Shown here piece after piece: positions 34,318 to 43,991 of a DNA stretch of 64,000 nt. The notes under the pieces are model-generated. The model was not told the origin of the DNA, did no database searches, and saw only the letters and a program-made list of their open reading frames with translations. The DNA comes from Lachnospiraceae bacterium AM48-27BH (GTDB taxonomy: Bacteria; Bacillota; Clostridia; Lachnospirales; Lachnospiraceae), in NCBI GenBank assembly GCA_003478355.1, contig QUFC01000015.1:19756-83755 (forward strand). Direction: 5' to 3'. The position numbers and the translations under genes are program-made. Position 1 is the first letter of the stretch. Each line of letters begins with the position of its first letter.

Positions 34318-35226
34318 ATGAGAAAGATATGGAAAGATTTAGAAGTATCTGAAAGTGAAAAGCAGTTGGCAGAAGAAATTCGCAATGGCGGTATTGGAAA
34401 AACATTGACAGATGAAGAACTAAATCTGTTTCAGGTAGAAAAAGAATGGGATCTTGAAATTGATACGACGGTTGGTAAAACATTGGTACATATGTATCAA
34501 GATGGCACGGATGATAAAAAAAGACCTTTGTTTATTAATATCCATGGTGGTGGATTTGTAAAAGGAAGGAGAGATCAGGATATTCTTTTTTGCAGAAAAT
34601 TTGGAAAAAAGAGTGGATGTGTGATTGCAGACATTGATTATGTGCCATCCCCAGACATGCGTTATCCGGGACAGGTGTATGCTTGTTATGATGTACTTCA
34701 GTATTTTGCAGAACACGCAGATGAATTTCAGATTGATCGGGAAAAAATTGCGATGGGAGGACATAGTGCAGGTGGAAATTTAACCGCAGCCAGTATTTTA
34801 ATGGCAATCAATAAAGGAACTTTTGTACCTGCATTACAGATTTTGGACTATCCAGGATTAGATATGGCGACTCCTGCTATCGAAAAAAGAAATGGAAATA
34901 GCAACCCACGAATTCCAGCTTGGAAATCTGATTTTTATAACAAAATGTATGTAAATCCAGAAGACAGTCGAGAAATTTATTGCAGCCCTGCGTTTGCATC
35001 AGATGAGCAGATTGAAAAAATGCCTCCGACAATACTAATTTATTGTGATAGTGATGTATTTTGCGATGAAACAGAAGTATTTACATCAAGGTTGTTAAAA
35101 ATGGGGGTACCTGTCTATGCTCGTCGATTTTATCATAGCAATCATGGATTTACAGTACAGAGAAAAGGCGAATTTGAGCAGGCAGAAGCCATGATTCTGA
35201 TAGGTTTACAGACATTTTTACAATAA
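34318..35226 (+). CDS. Alpha/beta hydrolase (HSL/family IV esterase type)
   Basis: 302 residues from the ATG at 34318; GGAG lies about 11 bases upstream. The oxyanion-hole motif HGGG is at 76-79 and the nucleophile is in GGHSAGG (S150). DSDVFCDETEVF supplies the likely catalytic Asp and YHSNHGF the His. Such enzymes hydrolyse short-chain esters. It shares the A/T-rich composition of the truncated transporter just upstream, so the two may have arrived together. The substrate is unknown. Confidence 0.85.
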   Translation: MRKIWKDLEVSESEKQLAEEIRNGGIGKTLTDEELNLFQVEKEWDLEIDTTVGKTLVHMYQDGTDDKKRPLFINIHGGGFVKGRRDQDILFCRKFGKKSGCVIADIDYVPSPDMRYPGQVYACYDVLQYFAEHADEFQIDREKIAMGGHSAGGNLTAASILMAINKGTFVPALQILDYPGLDMATPAIEKRNGNSNPRIPAWKSDFYNKMYVNPEDSREIYCSPAFASDEQIEKMPPTILIYCDSDVFCDETEVFTSRLLKMGVPVYARRFYHSNHGFTVQRKGEFEQAEAMILIGLQTFLQ

Positions 35227-35303
35227 GATTTGCGTGATCGTAGAAATTTGCTATACTAAGATCAGAAAGTTTTTTGAACCGGAATCGGAATGGAAGTGGT
35301 CTT

Positions 35304-35555
35304 ATGACAGATAAGGAATTAAAAACGATCAAAACCATAGCAGAATTAGGCAGTATCCAGAAAGCGGCAGTGCAGCTTCAGAAGAATCCTTCTTCCATCA
35401 GCCGTATGGTGCACCGGGTGGAGGAGGATCTGGATATCGTGTTATTTACCAGAACGCCGGAGGGATTAAAAGCCACTGCAGAAGGTAAGATTTATTTAAA
35501 AACTGCAGATGAGATTTTAAAACTTTACGACGCATTACATTCGGATCAGCAATAA
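35304..35555 (+). CDS. LysR-type DNA-binding domain without effector domain
   Basis: 83 residues. MTDKELKTIKTIAELGSIQK begins a standard LysR winged helix (AAVQLQKNPSSISRMVHRVE), which continues into the linker helix and then stops. There is no ligand-binding domain, and the next gene is on the other strand. It could be a remnant of a LysR gene or a small dominant-negative or autonomous DNA-binding protein. The ribosome site is weak. Confidence 0.6.
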   Translation: MTDKELKTIKTIAELGSIQKAAVQLQKNPSSISRMVHRVEEDLDIVLFTRTPEGLKATAEGKIYLKTADEILKLYDALHSDQQ

Positions 35556-35576
35556 AAAAGATGCAGACGGCAGAAA

Positions 35577-36497
35577 TTATTCCTGCCCGGTCTGCATCTT
35601 TTCTTTTAAAATCCGGATAAATTCCTTCGAACAACGGGATAGCGGACGATTTTTCGGGTATCCGATCACCAGCTTCCAGGAGGCCTGGAGGTTTTGATCC
35701 AGGGGATAACACGCCAGATTGTCGATGCCGGAAAATAAGGTCAGATAAGACAGGGGAAGAAAGGTGATCCCCATTCCGGCTGCAGCTAACCGCTTGGCAG
35801 TTTCCATATTTTTGGTGGTAAAACGCACATTGGGGTGTATATGTAATTGGCTTAAGATCGCATCGATCACCTGACGGAGCTTCTGGCGGCTGGCGATCAT
35901 CAAAAAAGGTTCCTCCGATAAGGATTTTAGATCATAAATACTGAGTTCCCGATAGTCCGGAAATTGGTATTTCTGGGCAAAGGAGGCAGGCATGACCAGA
36001 TAAAAGGGATCATCTGCCAGAGCCTCATACTGGATAGCGGGATCGGGAGTTTCATAGTGCATGATGGAAAAATCCAGTTTTCCGGAGAGCATCAGTTTGT
36101 CCAGCTCTGTGGAATTATTTTCTTTAAAATGAACGGTGATCTCCGGATAGATCTGACAATAATAAGGGAGAATCCGGGGCAGAAGGTAGGCACCTAAATT
36201 AAAGGGAATTCCAAAATTTAAAGTTCCCCGCCGCATCTGGCGGTATTCATCCAGTTCCAGGTTCATCTGCTGATAGCAGTCCAGGATTTTTTGGGCAGTT
36301 TCCAGATAATGCTTTCCAAAATCGGTAGGAATCAGGCCCGTAAGCTCCCGATGAAAAATGGGAGTACCAAATTCCTGCTCAACTTTGGAGAGGGATTCGC
36401 TTAAAGAGGGCTGGGAGATAAAAAGCTCATTAGCAGCTCTTGTGATATTGCCATATTCGGCAATGGTTAGCAGGTAGAGAAGTTCTTTGTCAGTCAT
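35577..36497 (-). CDS. LysR-family transcriptional regulator
   Basis: 306 residues. The helix-turn-helix is GNITRAANELFISQPSLSES, followed by a full effector domain starting RRGTLNFGIPFNLGAYLLP. It is divergent from the isocitrate dehydrogenase gene across about 370 bases, so it may control that gene and itself. Confidence 0.92.
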   Translation of the reverse strand: MTDKELLYLLTIAEYGNITRAANELFISQPSLSESLSKVEQEFGTPIFHRELTGLIPTDFGKHYLETAQKILDCYQQMNLELDEYRQMRRGTLNFGIPFNLGAYLLPRILPYYCQIYPEITVHFKENNSTELDKLMLSGKLDFSIMHYETPDPAIQYEALADDPFYLVMPASFAQKYQFPDYRELSIYDLKSLSEEPFLMIASRQKLRQVIDAILSQLHIHPNVRFTTKNMETAKRLAAAGMGITFLPLSYLTLFSGIDNLACYPLDQNLQASWKLVIGYPKNRPLSRCSKEFIRILKEKMQTGQE

Positions 36498-36866
36498 GCG
36501 AAAGAGGCTCCTTTAGAATCAGATGTGGAGGGCAAAGCAGTGGGGTGCTGAATGGCAGCAAGCAACTGTTCTGCAGTTGAATTTGGCTGCAATGGTATGG
36601 GTGATGTTTCTGGAGCTGTTTGTGGATATGAGAAGTGCTCCTTGTTCACTCCCCTTATTATATCAGAAAAGAAAATGGAACACAAACAGAACCTGATCCG
36701 CTAATGAGGTTCGAAAAGACGGATTAATGGTGCATTTTTCCTATGGGAGATCTGATCATTTTTGTATTTTACCTATGAATAGGAATGCGTTACAATCATG
36801 TCAGAAAGAAAAACAAGGCGGCCTTGCACTTGATAAAAATTCATCAAAAGCATGGAGGAAAATGTT
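36498..36866. promoter_or_regulatory. Intergenic control region between LysR and isocitrate dehydrogenase
   Basis: About 370 bases without a supported gene. CCTAT-GA-ATAGG (36772-36783) is a perfect short palindrome, and a half-site, CCTATGGG, lies 33 bases upstream. This layout is common for LysR sites. The AGGAGG-like site for the dehydrogenase is at 36853-36858. Confidence 0.45.
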
Positions 36867-38039
36867 ATGGAAGCAAACATGAAAAGCATCAAAGCAGCAC
36901 AGGAAAAGTTTGGAGAACTGATCCAGTCCGAATTTGAGCGGATTGAGAGAATGAAAGCCGATCAGGAAGTCACCGATTTTTCTAAACTGGATAAGATCGT
37001 GGTTGGCGTTCTGCCGGGCGATGGCATTGGCCCGATCATCATGAAGGAGGCACTGAAGGTATTAAATAATCTTTTGGCACCGGAGATCGCCAGTGGTCAT
37101 GTGGAGCTGCGTGTCATTGAAGGAATGACGATTGAGAATCGTGCAGCCAAGCTGCAGAGCCTTCCGGATGATGTATTTGAGGAGATCAAGAAATGCAACG
37201 TCATCATCAAAGGACCGATGGTAACCCCTCGTGCGGGCGAGCCATGGCCGAACCTGGTATCTGCCAACAGCCTGTTACGCCGTGGCCTGGAGTTATTTGC
37301 AGCGGTTCGTCCAATCCGGATTCCAGATAAGAACATTGACTGGACCTTCTTCCGTGAGAACATCGAGGGCGAGTATATCTGGGGCAATAAAGGAATCCAG
37401 GTCAATGATGATCTGGCTGTGGATTTCAAGGTTCAGACAGCCCAGGGCAGCGAGCGGATTGCCAGGGCAGCCTTTGAGTATGCAAGAAAGAACGGCAAGA
37501 AAAATGTCACGGTTGTAACCAAAGCTAATATCGTCAAACTGGCAGACGGAAACTTTATCAAAGCAGTCCGTAAAGTGGGCGAGGAGTATCCGGAGATCGA
37601 GATTCAGGAGCGTCTGGTGGATGCCATGTGTGCCAAGATGCTAGATCCGGAATTCAACAAAGGAATCGAAGTGATCGTTCTTCCAAACCTGTACGGCGAT
37701 ATCGTAACGGATGTGGCAGCAGAGCATCAGGGTGGTTTAGGAACTGCTTCTTCCTCCAATATCGGCAACAAATATGCGATGTTTGAGGCAATTCACGGAA
37801 CGGCTCCGTTCTTAATGAGCCACGGCAGAGGCAATTACGCAGATCCATGCTCTCTGATTCGTGCAGCAGGCATGCTGATGGCACACATCGGATACGGCGA
37901 CCGGAAAGAGATCCTGGACAAAGCTCTGGATATCTGTACGATCACGGAGAAAAAACTGGTGGTCACTACGGATGTGGATGGTGCAACCGCAGCAGAATTT
38001 ACCGATTATCTGATCGATACCATCAACCGTATGAAATAA
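36867..38039 (+). CDS. Isocitrate/isopropylmalate-family dehydrogenase, probably isocitrate dehydrogenase
   Basis: 390 residues from the ATG at 36867. VVGVLPGDGIGPIIMKEALK opens the fold. ANSLLRRGLELFAAVRPIRI and the RENIEGEYIWG segment carry the substrate arginines and Tyr. LPNLYGDIVTDVAAEHQGGL provides metal-binding aspartates, and AIHGTAPFL is part of the cofactor site. It oxidatively decarboxylates a 2-hydroxy acid with NAD(P)+. Proximity to two aconitase-family genes favours isocitrate. Isopropylmalate or homoisocitrate cannot be excluded from sequence alone. Confidence 0.87.
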   Translation: MEANMKSIKAAQEKFGELIQSEFERIERMKADQEVTDFSKLDKIVVGVLPGDGIGPIIMKEALKVLNNLLAPEIASGHVELRVIEGMTIENRAAKLQSLPDDVFEEIKKCNVIIKGPMVTPRAGEPWPNLVSANSLLRRGLELFAAVRPIRIPDKNIDWTFFRENIEGEYIWGNKGIQVNDDLAVDFKVQTAQGSERIARAAFEYARKNGKKNVTVVTKANIVKLADGNFIKAVRKVGEEYPEIEIQERLVDAMCAKMLDPEFNKGIEVIVLPNLYGDIVTDVAAEHQGGLGTASSSNIGNKYAMFEAIHGTAPFLMSHGRGNYADPCSLIRAAGMLMAHIGYGDRKEILDKALDICTITEKKLVVTTDVDGATAAEFTDYLIDTINRMK

Positions 38040-38041
38040 TG

Positions 38042-38089
38042 AAAAGAAGAACATTCAGGCTGAATCGAAAGCTTGGATGTTCTTCTTTT
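38042..38089. terminator. Bidirectional terminator
   Basis: AAAAGAAGAACAT and its exact complement form a 13-bp stem, between convergent dehydrogenase and LysR genes. Confidence 0.85.
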
Positions 38090-38101
38090 ATGTTGGGAAA
38101 A

Positions 38102-38959
38102 TTAGGAGGCTGAGGCGTAAAGGGCTTCTAAAAATAATTGCACCTGTGGGAGCAATCCATAATCATCCCGATATAACACATAGGTACTCCGGATAAAGGG
38201 AGATCCATCGTCCATATACAGATCTTCGATGTATCCGTCAAAATCACCGAGGCAGATCCGGGGCAGAATGCACCAGCCGAGTCCGTAACGGGCCATTTCC
38301 TTACAGGTATCGATGTTGTCAATCCAGAGACTTGGCCGGATCTGCCTTAGATCATGTTCTGTCAGCCACATCTGGATGCGGGCGGTCAGGTTGGAATCGG
38401 TATGTCTTCCGATATAAGAGTATTCGTTTAATGGCCGCCCCTTGTTTTCCATACTGCATACAAAGCACATAGGCTCGGTGGAGATCAAATGGCAGGCCTC
38501 ATCCCATGGAAACTGGCCACGCAGGATCGCGATGGAGATTTCATCCTGGTTTAAAAGCTGAAAAAGCTGCTTGCTCTGACCGGTGGTAATCTGGACATCC
38601 ACATCCGGGTACTTGTCGGTATATTCCTTCAAAATAGCAGGAAGCCGGTAATGGGAATAATTTAAGGAAGAACCAAGACGCAGGGTTCCGCAGATCTTGT
38701 TCTGGCTGGCCAGAGCCTGCTCTTTTAGACGACTGGTATTTAATAGGATTTCTTTCGCATAGGGAATGATACTTTCTCCAGATGGAGTGAGGATCACTCC
38801 CTTTTTTGATCGGAGAAATAAAGGGCATTTCAGTTCTTCCTCCATCTTCTGAATCCGCTTGGTGATGGCAGGCTGGGTTAAAAAGAGGCGGCTGGCAGTT
38901 TTTGTGATATTTTTGGTTTCATTTAAATCTAAGAGTAATTCATAATCTTTTTCATCCAT
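38102..38959 (-). CDS. LysR-family transcriptional regulator of the prpF cluster
   Basis: 285 residues. The helix-turn-helix is NITKTASRLFLTQPAITKRI, and the effector domain begins GTLRLGSSLNYSHYRLP. It is divergent from prpF across 138 bases that hold two short palindromes. It is therefore the likely activator of the PrpF, YbhJ-like, MmgE/PrpD and CitMHS genes. Confidence 0.92.
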   Translation of the reverse strand: MDEKDYELLLDLNETKNITKTASRLFLTQPAITKRIQKMEEELKCPLFLRSKKGVILTPSGESIIPYAKEILLNTSRLKEQALASQNKICGTLRLGSSLNYSHYRLPAILKEYTDKYPDVDVQITTGQSKQLFQLLNQDEISIAILRGQFPWDEACHLISTEPMCFVCSMENKGRPLNEYSYIGRHTDSNLTARIQMWLTEHDLRQIRPSLWIDNIDTCKEMARYGLGWCILPRICLGDFDGYIEDLYMDDGSPFIRSTYVLYRDDYGLLPQVQLFLEALYASAS

Positions 38960-38994
38960 AAGTAAGATTCCTCATCTAAAAACATTCCATTTGG

Positions 38995-39047
38995 TTATCG
39001 AAGTTGATAAAATTCTACCATTTTACATTATGAATATCAAGTGATAT
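38995..39047. promoter_or_regulatory. Divergent promoter region with two palindromes
   Basis: TTATC-GAAGTT-GATAA at 38995-39010 and ATATCA-AG-TGATAT at 39034-39047. They lie between divergent LysR and prpF genes, as expected for LysR recognition and activation sites. Confidence 0.5.
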
Positions 39048-39097
39048 TGTATAGTTAACAAGAAAAAGTGATAAAAAACCGAGAGGAGTTATGAAGT

Positions 39098-40222
39098 ATG
39101 TACATGAAAAAATATCCATGTGTTTACATGAGAGGCGGTACCAGCAAAGCAGTATTTTTCCATGAGAAGGATCTTCCAAAGGATCAGAGTTTGTGGGATG
39201 AGATCTTTTTAAAGGTCATGGGAACTCCGGATGTAAAGCAGATTGATGGAATGGGCGGAACCGTATCTTCTACCAGCAAGATTGCGATTATTTCTCCATC
39301 CGACCGGGAAGATGTGGATGTGAATTACACCTTTAAGCAGGTGGATATCGTGATTCCGAGAGTGGACGGCAGTGCCAACTGTGGAAATATCTCTTCGGCG
39401 GTGGGACCATTTGCCATTGATGAAGGACTGGTAAAGGCAGTGGAGCCGATCACGGTGGTCCGGGTGTTAAACACGAATACTAATAAGATCATTGAGGAGC
39501 ATGTCCGGGTTCAGGATGGTCATGCCATGGTACATGGAGATGAGGTGATCAAGGGGGTTCCGGGAACTGGTTCCAGGATCGATATGTATTTTGAAGATCC
39601 GGCTGGTTCCAAGACAGGAAAATTGTTCCCTACCGGAAATAAGAGAGATATCTTTGACGTTCCGGATTATGGAAAAATTGAAGTCACCGTTTTAGACTGT
39701 TCCAATCCGATGGTATTTATCCGGGCAAAAGACTTAGGAATCCAGGGAACAGAGTTGGTGGAATTAAACCAGAACAAAGATGTCATGGAGCATATTGAAC
39801 GGATTCGCTGCATCGCCGCTCTTAAGTGTGGTTTTGTGGAAAAATGGGAGGATGCCAGAACAAAATCTACTTCCGCACCAAAGGTATCCATCATTTCTGA
39901 ACCACAGGATTACATCGATATGGATAAAAATGAGGTGAAAGCAGAATCTATGGATATCTGCTGCCGGGCAATTTCCGTGGGAGCTCTTCATAAGGCATAT
40001 CCGATGACCGTGGCTGTCGGAACCGGAGCAGCCGCAAGAATTCCTGGAACGATTGTGAATGAAATTGCAAAACCAGCACCAGATCAGGATATCATCAAAA
40101 TCGGTCATTCCAGTGGTGTGACGGAGGTGGATGTCAAGATGGATGGTGAAAAAGTGATTAAGGGTGGTGTTACCAGAACTGCCCGCCGGATCATGGACGG
40201 ATATGTTTATGTGAGAGATTAA
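39098..40222 (+). CDS. PrpF/YbhH-family isomerase
   Basis: 374 residues. YPCVYMRGGTSKAVFFHEKD, the GMGGTVSSTSKIAI block and DGSANCGNISSAVGPFAIDE are PrpF signatures, the last carrying the active-site cysteine. Family members move the double bond of methylaconitate, methylitaconate, trans-aconitate or oxalomesaconate. Here it heads an operon with a YbhJ-like hydratase, MmgE/PrpD and a CitMHS carrier, so an unsaturated tricarboxylate is the likely substrate. The ATG at 39098 follows GAGAGGAG; an out-of-frame ATG lies seven bases upstream. Confidence 0.88.
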   Translation: MYMKKYPCVYMRGGTSKAVFFHEKDLPKDQSLWDEIFLKVMGTPDVKQIDGMGGTVSSTSKIAIISPSDREDVDVNYTFKQVDIVIPRVDGSANCGNISSAVGPFAIDEGLVKAVEPITVVRVLNTNTNKIIEEHVRVQDGHAMVHGDEVIKGVPGTGSRIDMYFEDPAGSKTGKLFPTGNKRDIFDVPDYGKIEVTVLDCSNPMVFIRAKDLGIQGTELVELNQNKDVMEHIERIRCIAALKCGFVEKWEDARTKSTSAPKVSIISEPQDYIDMDKNEVKAESMDICCRAISVGALHKAYPMTVAVGTGAAARIPGTIVNEIAKPAPDQDIIKIGHSSGVTEVDVKMDGEKVIKGGVTRTARRIMDGYVYVRD

Positions 40223-40295
40223 TTTGGCGAGTCTGTATGCTATCCTGGTGGCCAGTGACCACAGGATAGCAGGCGAAATAGAAAAGGAGGATATT

Positions 40296-42559
40296 ATGGT
40301 AACCTTACATGAAGGAAAACAGTACATATTAAATAATGAAAGAATTGCTTCACCAGAGGAGACAGCACAGTTATCGGAGGAAGAAGGAAGAAAACAGACC
40401 TTGACCTATCAGATCATGGAAGCTCACAATCATTCCGGCAATATGGAGCATCTTCAGATCCAGTTTGATTCCATGGGTGTTTATGATAACACTTATGTAG
40501 GAATTTTGCAGACAGCTTACGCCAGTGGTTTAAAGGAATTTCCGATGCCCTGTGTATTTACCAACTGTCATAACTGTCTGTGTGCAGTCGGTGGAACCAT
40601 CAATACGGATGTTCACAAATACGCAGAGTCTGCCTGCAAAAAGTCCGGTGGTATCTTCGTTCCGCCTCACGAGGCAGTCATTCACCAGTATATGCGTGAG
40701 ATGATCGTGAAATCCGGCGGTATGTCGATCGTTTCTGATTCCCATACCCGTTATGGCACCCAGGGCTCTGTATCCATCGGAGAAGGCGGTCCAGAGTTAG
40801 CTAAAGCAATGCTGGGAAAATATTATGAGATTGATTATCCGGAAGTGATTGCAGTCTTTTTGACTGGAGCACCAAAACCGTGGGTTGGCCCGATGGATGT
40901 GGCGTTAAGTATCATCGGCAAGGTATTTAAGAATAACTTTGTAAAAAATAAAGTGTTAGAGTTTATCGGACCTGGCGTTGGCAGCATGTCCATGGATTTC
41001 AGAAATGGTATTGATACCATGACAACAGAATCTGCATGTCTGTCTTCGGTTTGGGCAACGGATGATAAGGTGAAGGAATATTTTGAGATTCACAAACGTC
41101 CACAGGATTTCAAACGCCTTCAGCAAGGAGATGCAGCCTGCTATGACGGAGTGGTAGAGATTAACCTGGATACCATTGTTCCGATGATTGCCCTTCCATT
41201 CCATCCAAGCAACGCCTACCCGTTAGCGGATGTGATCGCAGATCCGGAGAAATATCTGGGAATGGTAGAAGAGGAAGCCAAGAGAGTTTTTGAAAATAAT
41301 AAAGACATTCATTTAGACCTTCGTTCCAAAATTCACAATGGAAAGATCAAAGTGGATCAGGCGGCAATCGCAGGCTGTGCAGCAGGTTCCTTTGAAAATA
41401 TTTATGCAGTAGATCAGATTGCCCAAAAGTTAGACAAAGGACTGGGAACCTTCCCATTTAATATTTACCCGGCTTCTCAGCCGATCATGTATGAGTTAAA
41501 TAAGATCGGTGTCTTAAATGACTTGATGAACTATGGAGTCCGTGTAAAAACTGCGTTCTGTGGTCCATGTTTGGTGCTTCCGATGCTCCTGGCAATAACG
41601 ATTTCTGTATCCGCCACAGCACCAGAAACTTCCCAAACCGAGAAGGCTCCAGTCCAGCCGGTGGCCAGATTGCTTCGGTAGCACTGATGGATTCCAAGTC
41701 CATTGCAGCAACAGCATTTAATGGTGGATATTTAACCTCCGCAGAAGAGTGTCCGGTGGTATTTACAACACCTGCGTATGAGTTTAACGAGCACATTTAC
41801 GATAATATTGTATACAACGGCTACAAAAAGGCAGAGCCTGAGACAGAGCTGGTTTATGGTCCAGCCATCAAAGACTGGCCAAAGATGTGTGCACTGACAG
41901 ATAATCTGCTGCTGCAGGTTGCCAGTGTGATCCGGGATGAAGTGACCACCACCGATGAGCTGATTCCGTCTGGAGAAACTGCTTCTTACCGCTCCAATCC
42001 GTATAAGATCTCAGAATATACGTTAATTAGGAAAGATCCGGAATATGTCGGCAGAGCAAAAGCAGTCCAGGTTTATGAAAAGGCAAGAATTGCAGGAGAT
42101 ACACAGAAAACAGCAGAAATTTATCAGGTTTTAAAAGCAGCAGGTGTGAATGCTCCGACAGAAGAACTGATGAAAACGACTGGAATTGGTTCTATTTTGT
42201 ATGCGAAACGTCCAGGCGATGGTTCTGCCCGCGAATACGCAGCAAGCTGTCAGAAGGTACTTGGCGGTCTTGCCAATATCTGTATCGAATATGCTACCAA
42301 GCGTTACAGAAGTAACTGTGTGAACTGGGGTATGCTGCCATTTACTTATCCGGATGACAGCATCAATTTGGAAGTCGGAGAGTACATCTATCTTCCAGGA
42401 ATTCGCAAAGCGGTAGAAGATGGAGCTACCAGGGTAAATGCCGTGATCATCGGAAAAGATGGAACCACCAGAACCATGGAGCTTCAGTTAAACGGAGTGA
42501 CTGAGGCAGAAAAGAAGGTGCTGTTAGCAGGCAGCCTGATCAATTCTTATCGGGAGTAA
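40296..42559 (+). CDS. YbhJ-like aconitase-family hydratase, one frameshift
   Basis: The joined reading gives about 754 residues, the length of E. coli YbhJ. The start is the ATG behind AAAGGAGG. Cysteines suited to the [4Fe-4S] cluster occur in IAGCAAGSFENIYA and in TAFCGPCFGASDAP. The latter appears only after adding one T at 41570-41572 (TGTTTTGG for TGTTTGG), where the frame breaks. The swivelling small domain follows from about residue 580. It is only distantly like the aconitase at 31230. The reaction is probably dehydration or hydration of a citrate-like acid; unproven. Confidence 0.85.
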
Positions 42560-42567
42560 GAAGGAAA

Positions 42568-43976
42568 ATGGAAGAGACAACCAATAAATCCGAGCTCCGA
42601 AAACTAGCAGAATTTATCCATGATCTGACCTGGGAGGCACTTCCGGAAGAGGTACGAAACACCGTACCTCTCCGGGTGCTGGATCTGGTCAGTGTGGCAG
42701 TCGGAGCGGTTCATGATCCATTGGTAGAGCAGGCCAGGGAAGCACTTTCTAGTCTGTTTGGAAGCGAAAATGGAAAAGCAAAGATCTGGGGAGAGAATGG
42801 CAATTATCCGCCGGTGCCGGCAGCCATGATCAATGCCATGCATGCCCATACATTGGAACTGGATGATGTACACACGGCATCCAAAACCCATGGCAGTGCC
42901 AGTCTGATTCCAGCGGCCTGGGCTTGTGCCAGGCACTGGGGAAAAGTGGAAAGGAATTCCTTCTGGCAGTGGTCTGTGGTTATGAGACCGTGAACCGTGT
43001 AGGCATGGCATTTGGCGTATCGAGTCACCGGAACAGGGGCTGGCACGCAACAGCGACCTGCGGAGTGTTCGGATGTGCCGCTGCCTGTGCGAAGTTATTA
43101 AATCTGGATACGGATCAGATCGTATCAGCTCTGGGAATGGCAGGAACCCAGTCCAGTGGTGTGTGGGCATTTTTAGGAGATGGTTCAAACTGCAAGGTTC
43201 TTCACACAGCGAGGGCAGCAGCGGATGGTATGGAGGCAGCTTTCCTGGCCAAAGCTGGTATGACCGGACCAGAGCACATTTTTGAAGCGAAGGACGGCGG
43301 TCTGTTAACTGCCATGTCAGATGGCGGTGATCTGAAAAAGCTGTCAGCGGGGCTTGGAACGGTTTATGAAATTCTGAATATGGACATGAAGCCTTATCCC
43401 TGCTGTCGAAGTGCCCATGGTGTGATTGATGCAGCGTTTGAGATCCGGAAAGAGCTTTTAAAAAAGGCAGATCTGGAGCGGACCAGCCTGGAAAAACAGA
43501 TTGCGGATATCAGACAGGTTCAGATTGAGACATATCTGGTGGGCTATAAACAGTGTGCGGTCAGCGAAGGATGCTTAAATCCCAAAACCACACTGGATGC
43601 TAAGTTTTCAACGCCTTATGCGGCGGCGGCAGCACTTTTATATGGAAAGATATCGATGAAAGAATTTGAGTTGGAGGTGGTAGAAGGCACAGAAATTCAA
43701 AGATTGCTTCATAAAGTTCATGTGGAACCTGCAGATGAGTTTACAAAACAGTATCCGAAACATTGGGGATGCAGGATGAAGGTATTGCAGCAGGATGGAA
43801 CGGGGTATGAGAAAGAGATCCGTGATCCATCGGGAAGTATCGCCCGGCCTTTAACGACAAAGCAGGCAATGAAAAAAGCAGAGGAATTTCTGCACGAAAG
43901 TTATCCGGGAGAAGAACAGGTAAAAATCAGGGAAATTTTGAATCTGGAGGAGAAAGAGACTCTTCCAAACATGTAA
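42568..43976 (+). CDS. MmgE/PrpD-family protein, one frameshift
   Basis: The joined reading gives about 469 residues. Family blocks include NAMHAHTLELDDVHTASKTH and GSASLIPAAWALCQALGKSG, the second spanning the break at 42924-42925, where one added T (GCTTTG) restores the frame. GYETVNRVGMAFG and KPYPCCRSAHGVIDAAFEI follow. The family includes 2-methylcitrate dehydratase, cis-aconitate decarboxylase and iminodisuccinate epimerase. The family and operon context fit a step on methylcitrate or aconitate. Which of these it is cannot be told from sequence alone. It starts eight bases after the hydratase gene. Confidence 0.87.
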
Positions 43977-43991
43977 AAGGGGGATTTGCAT

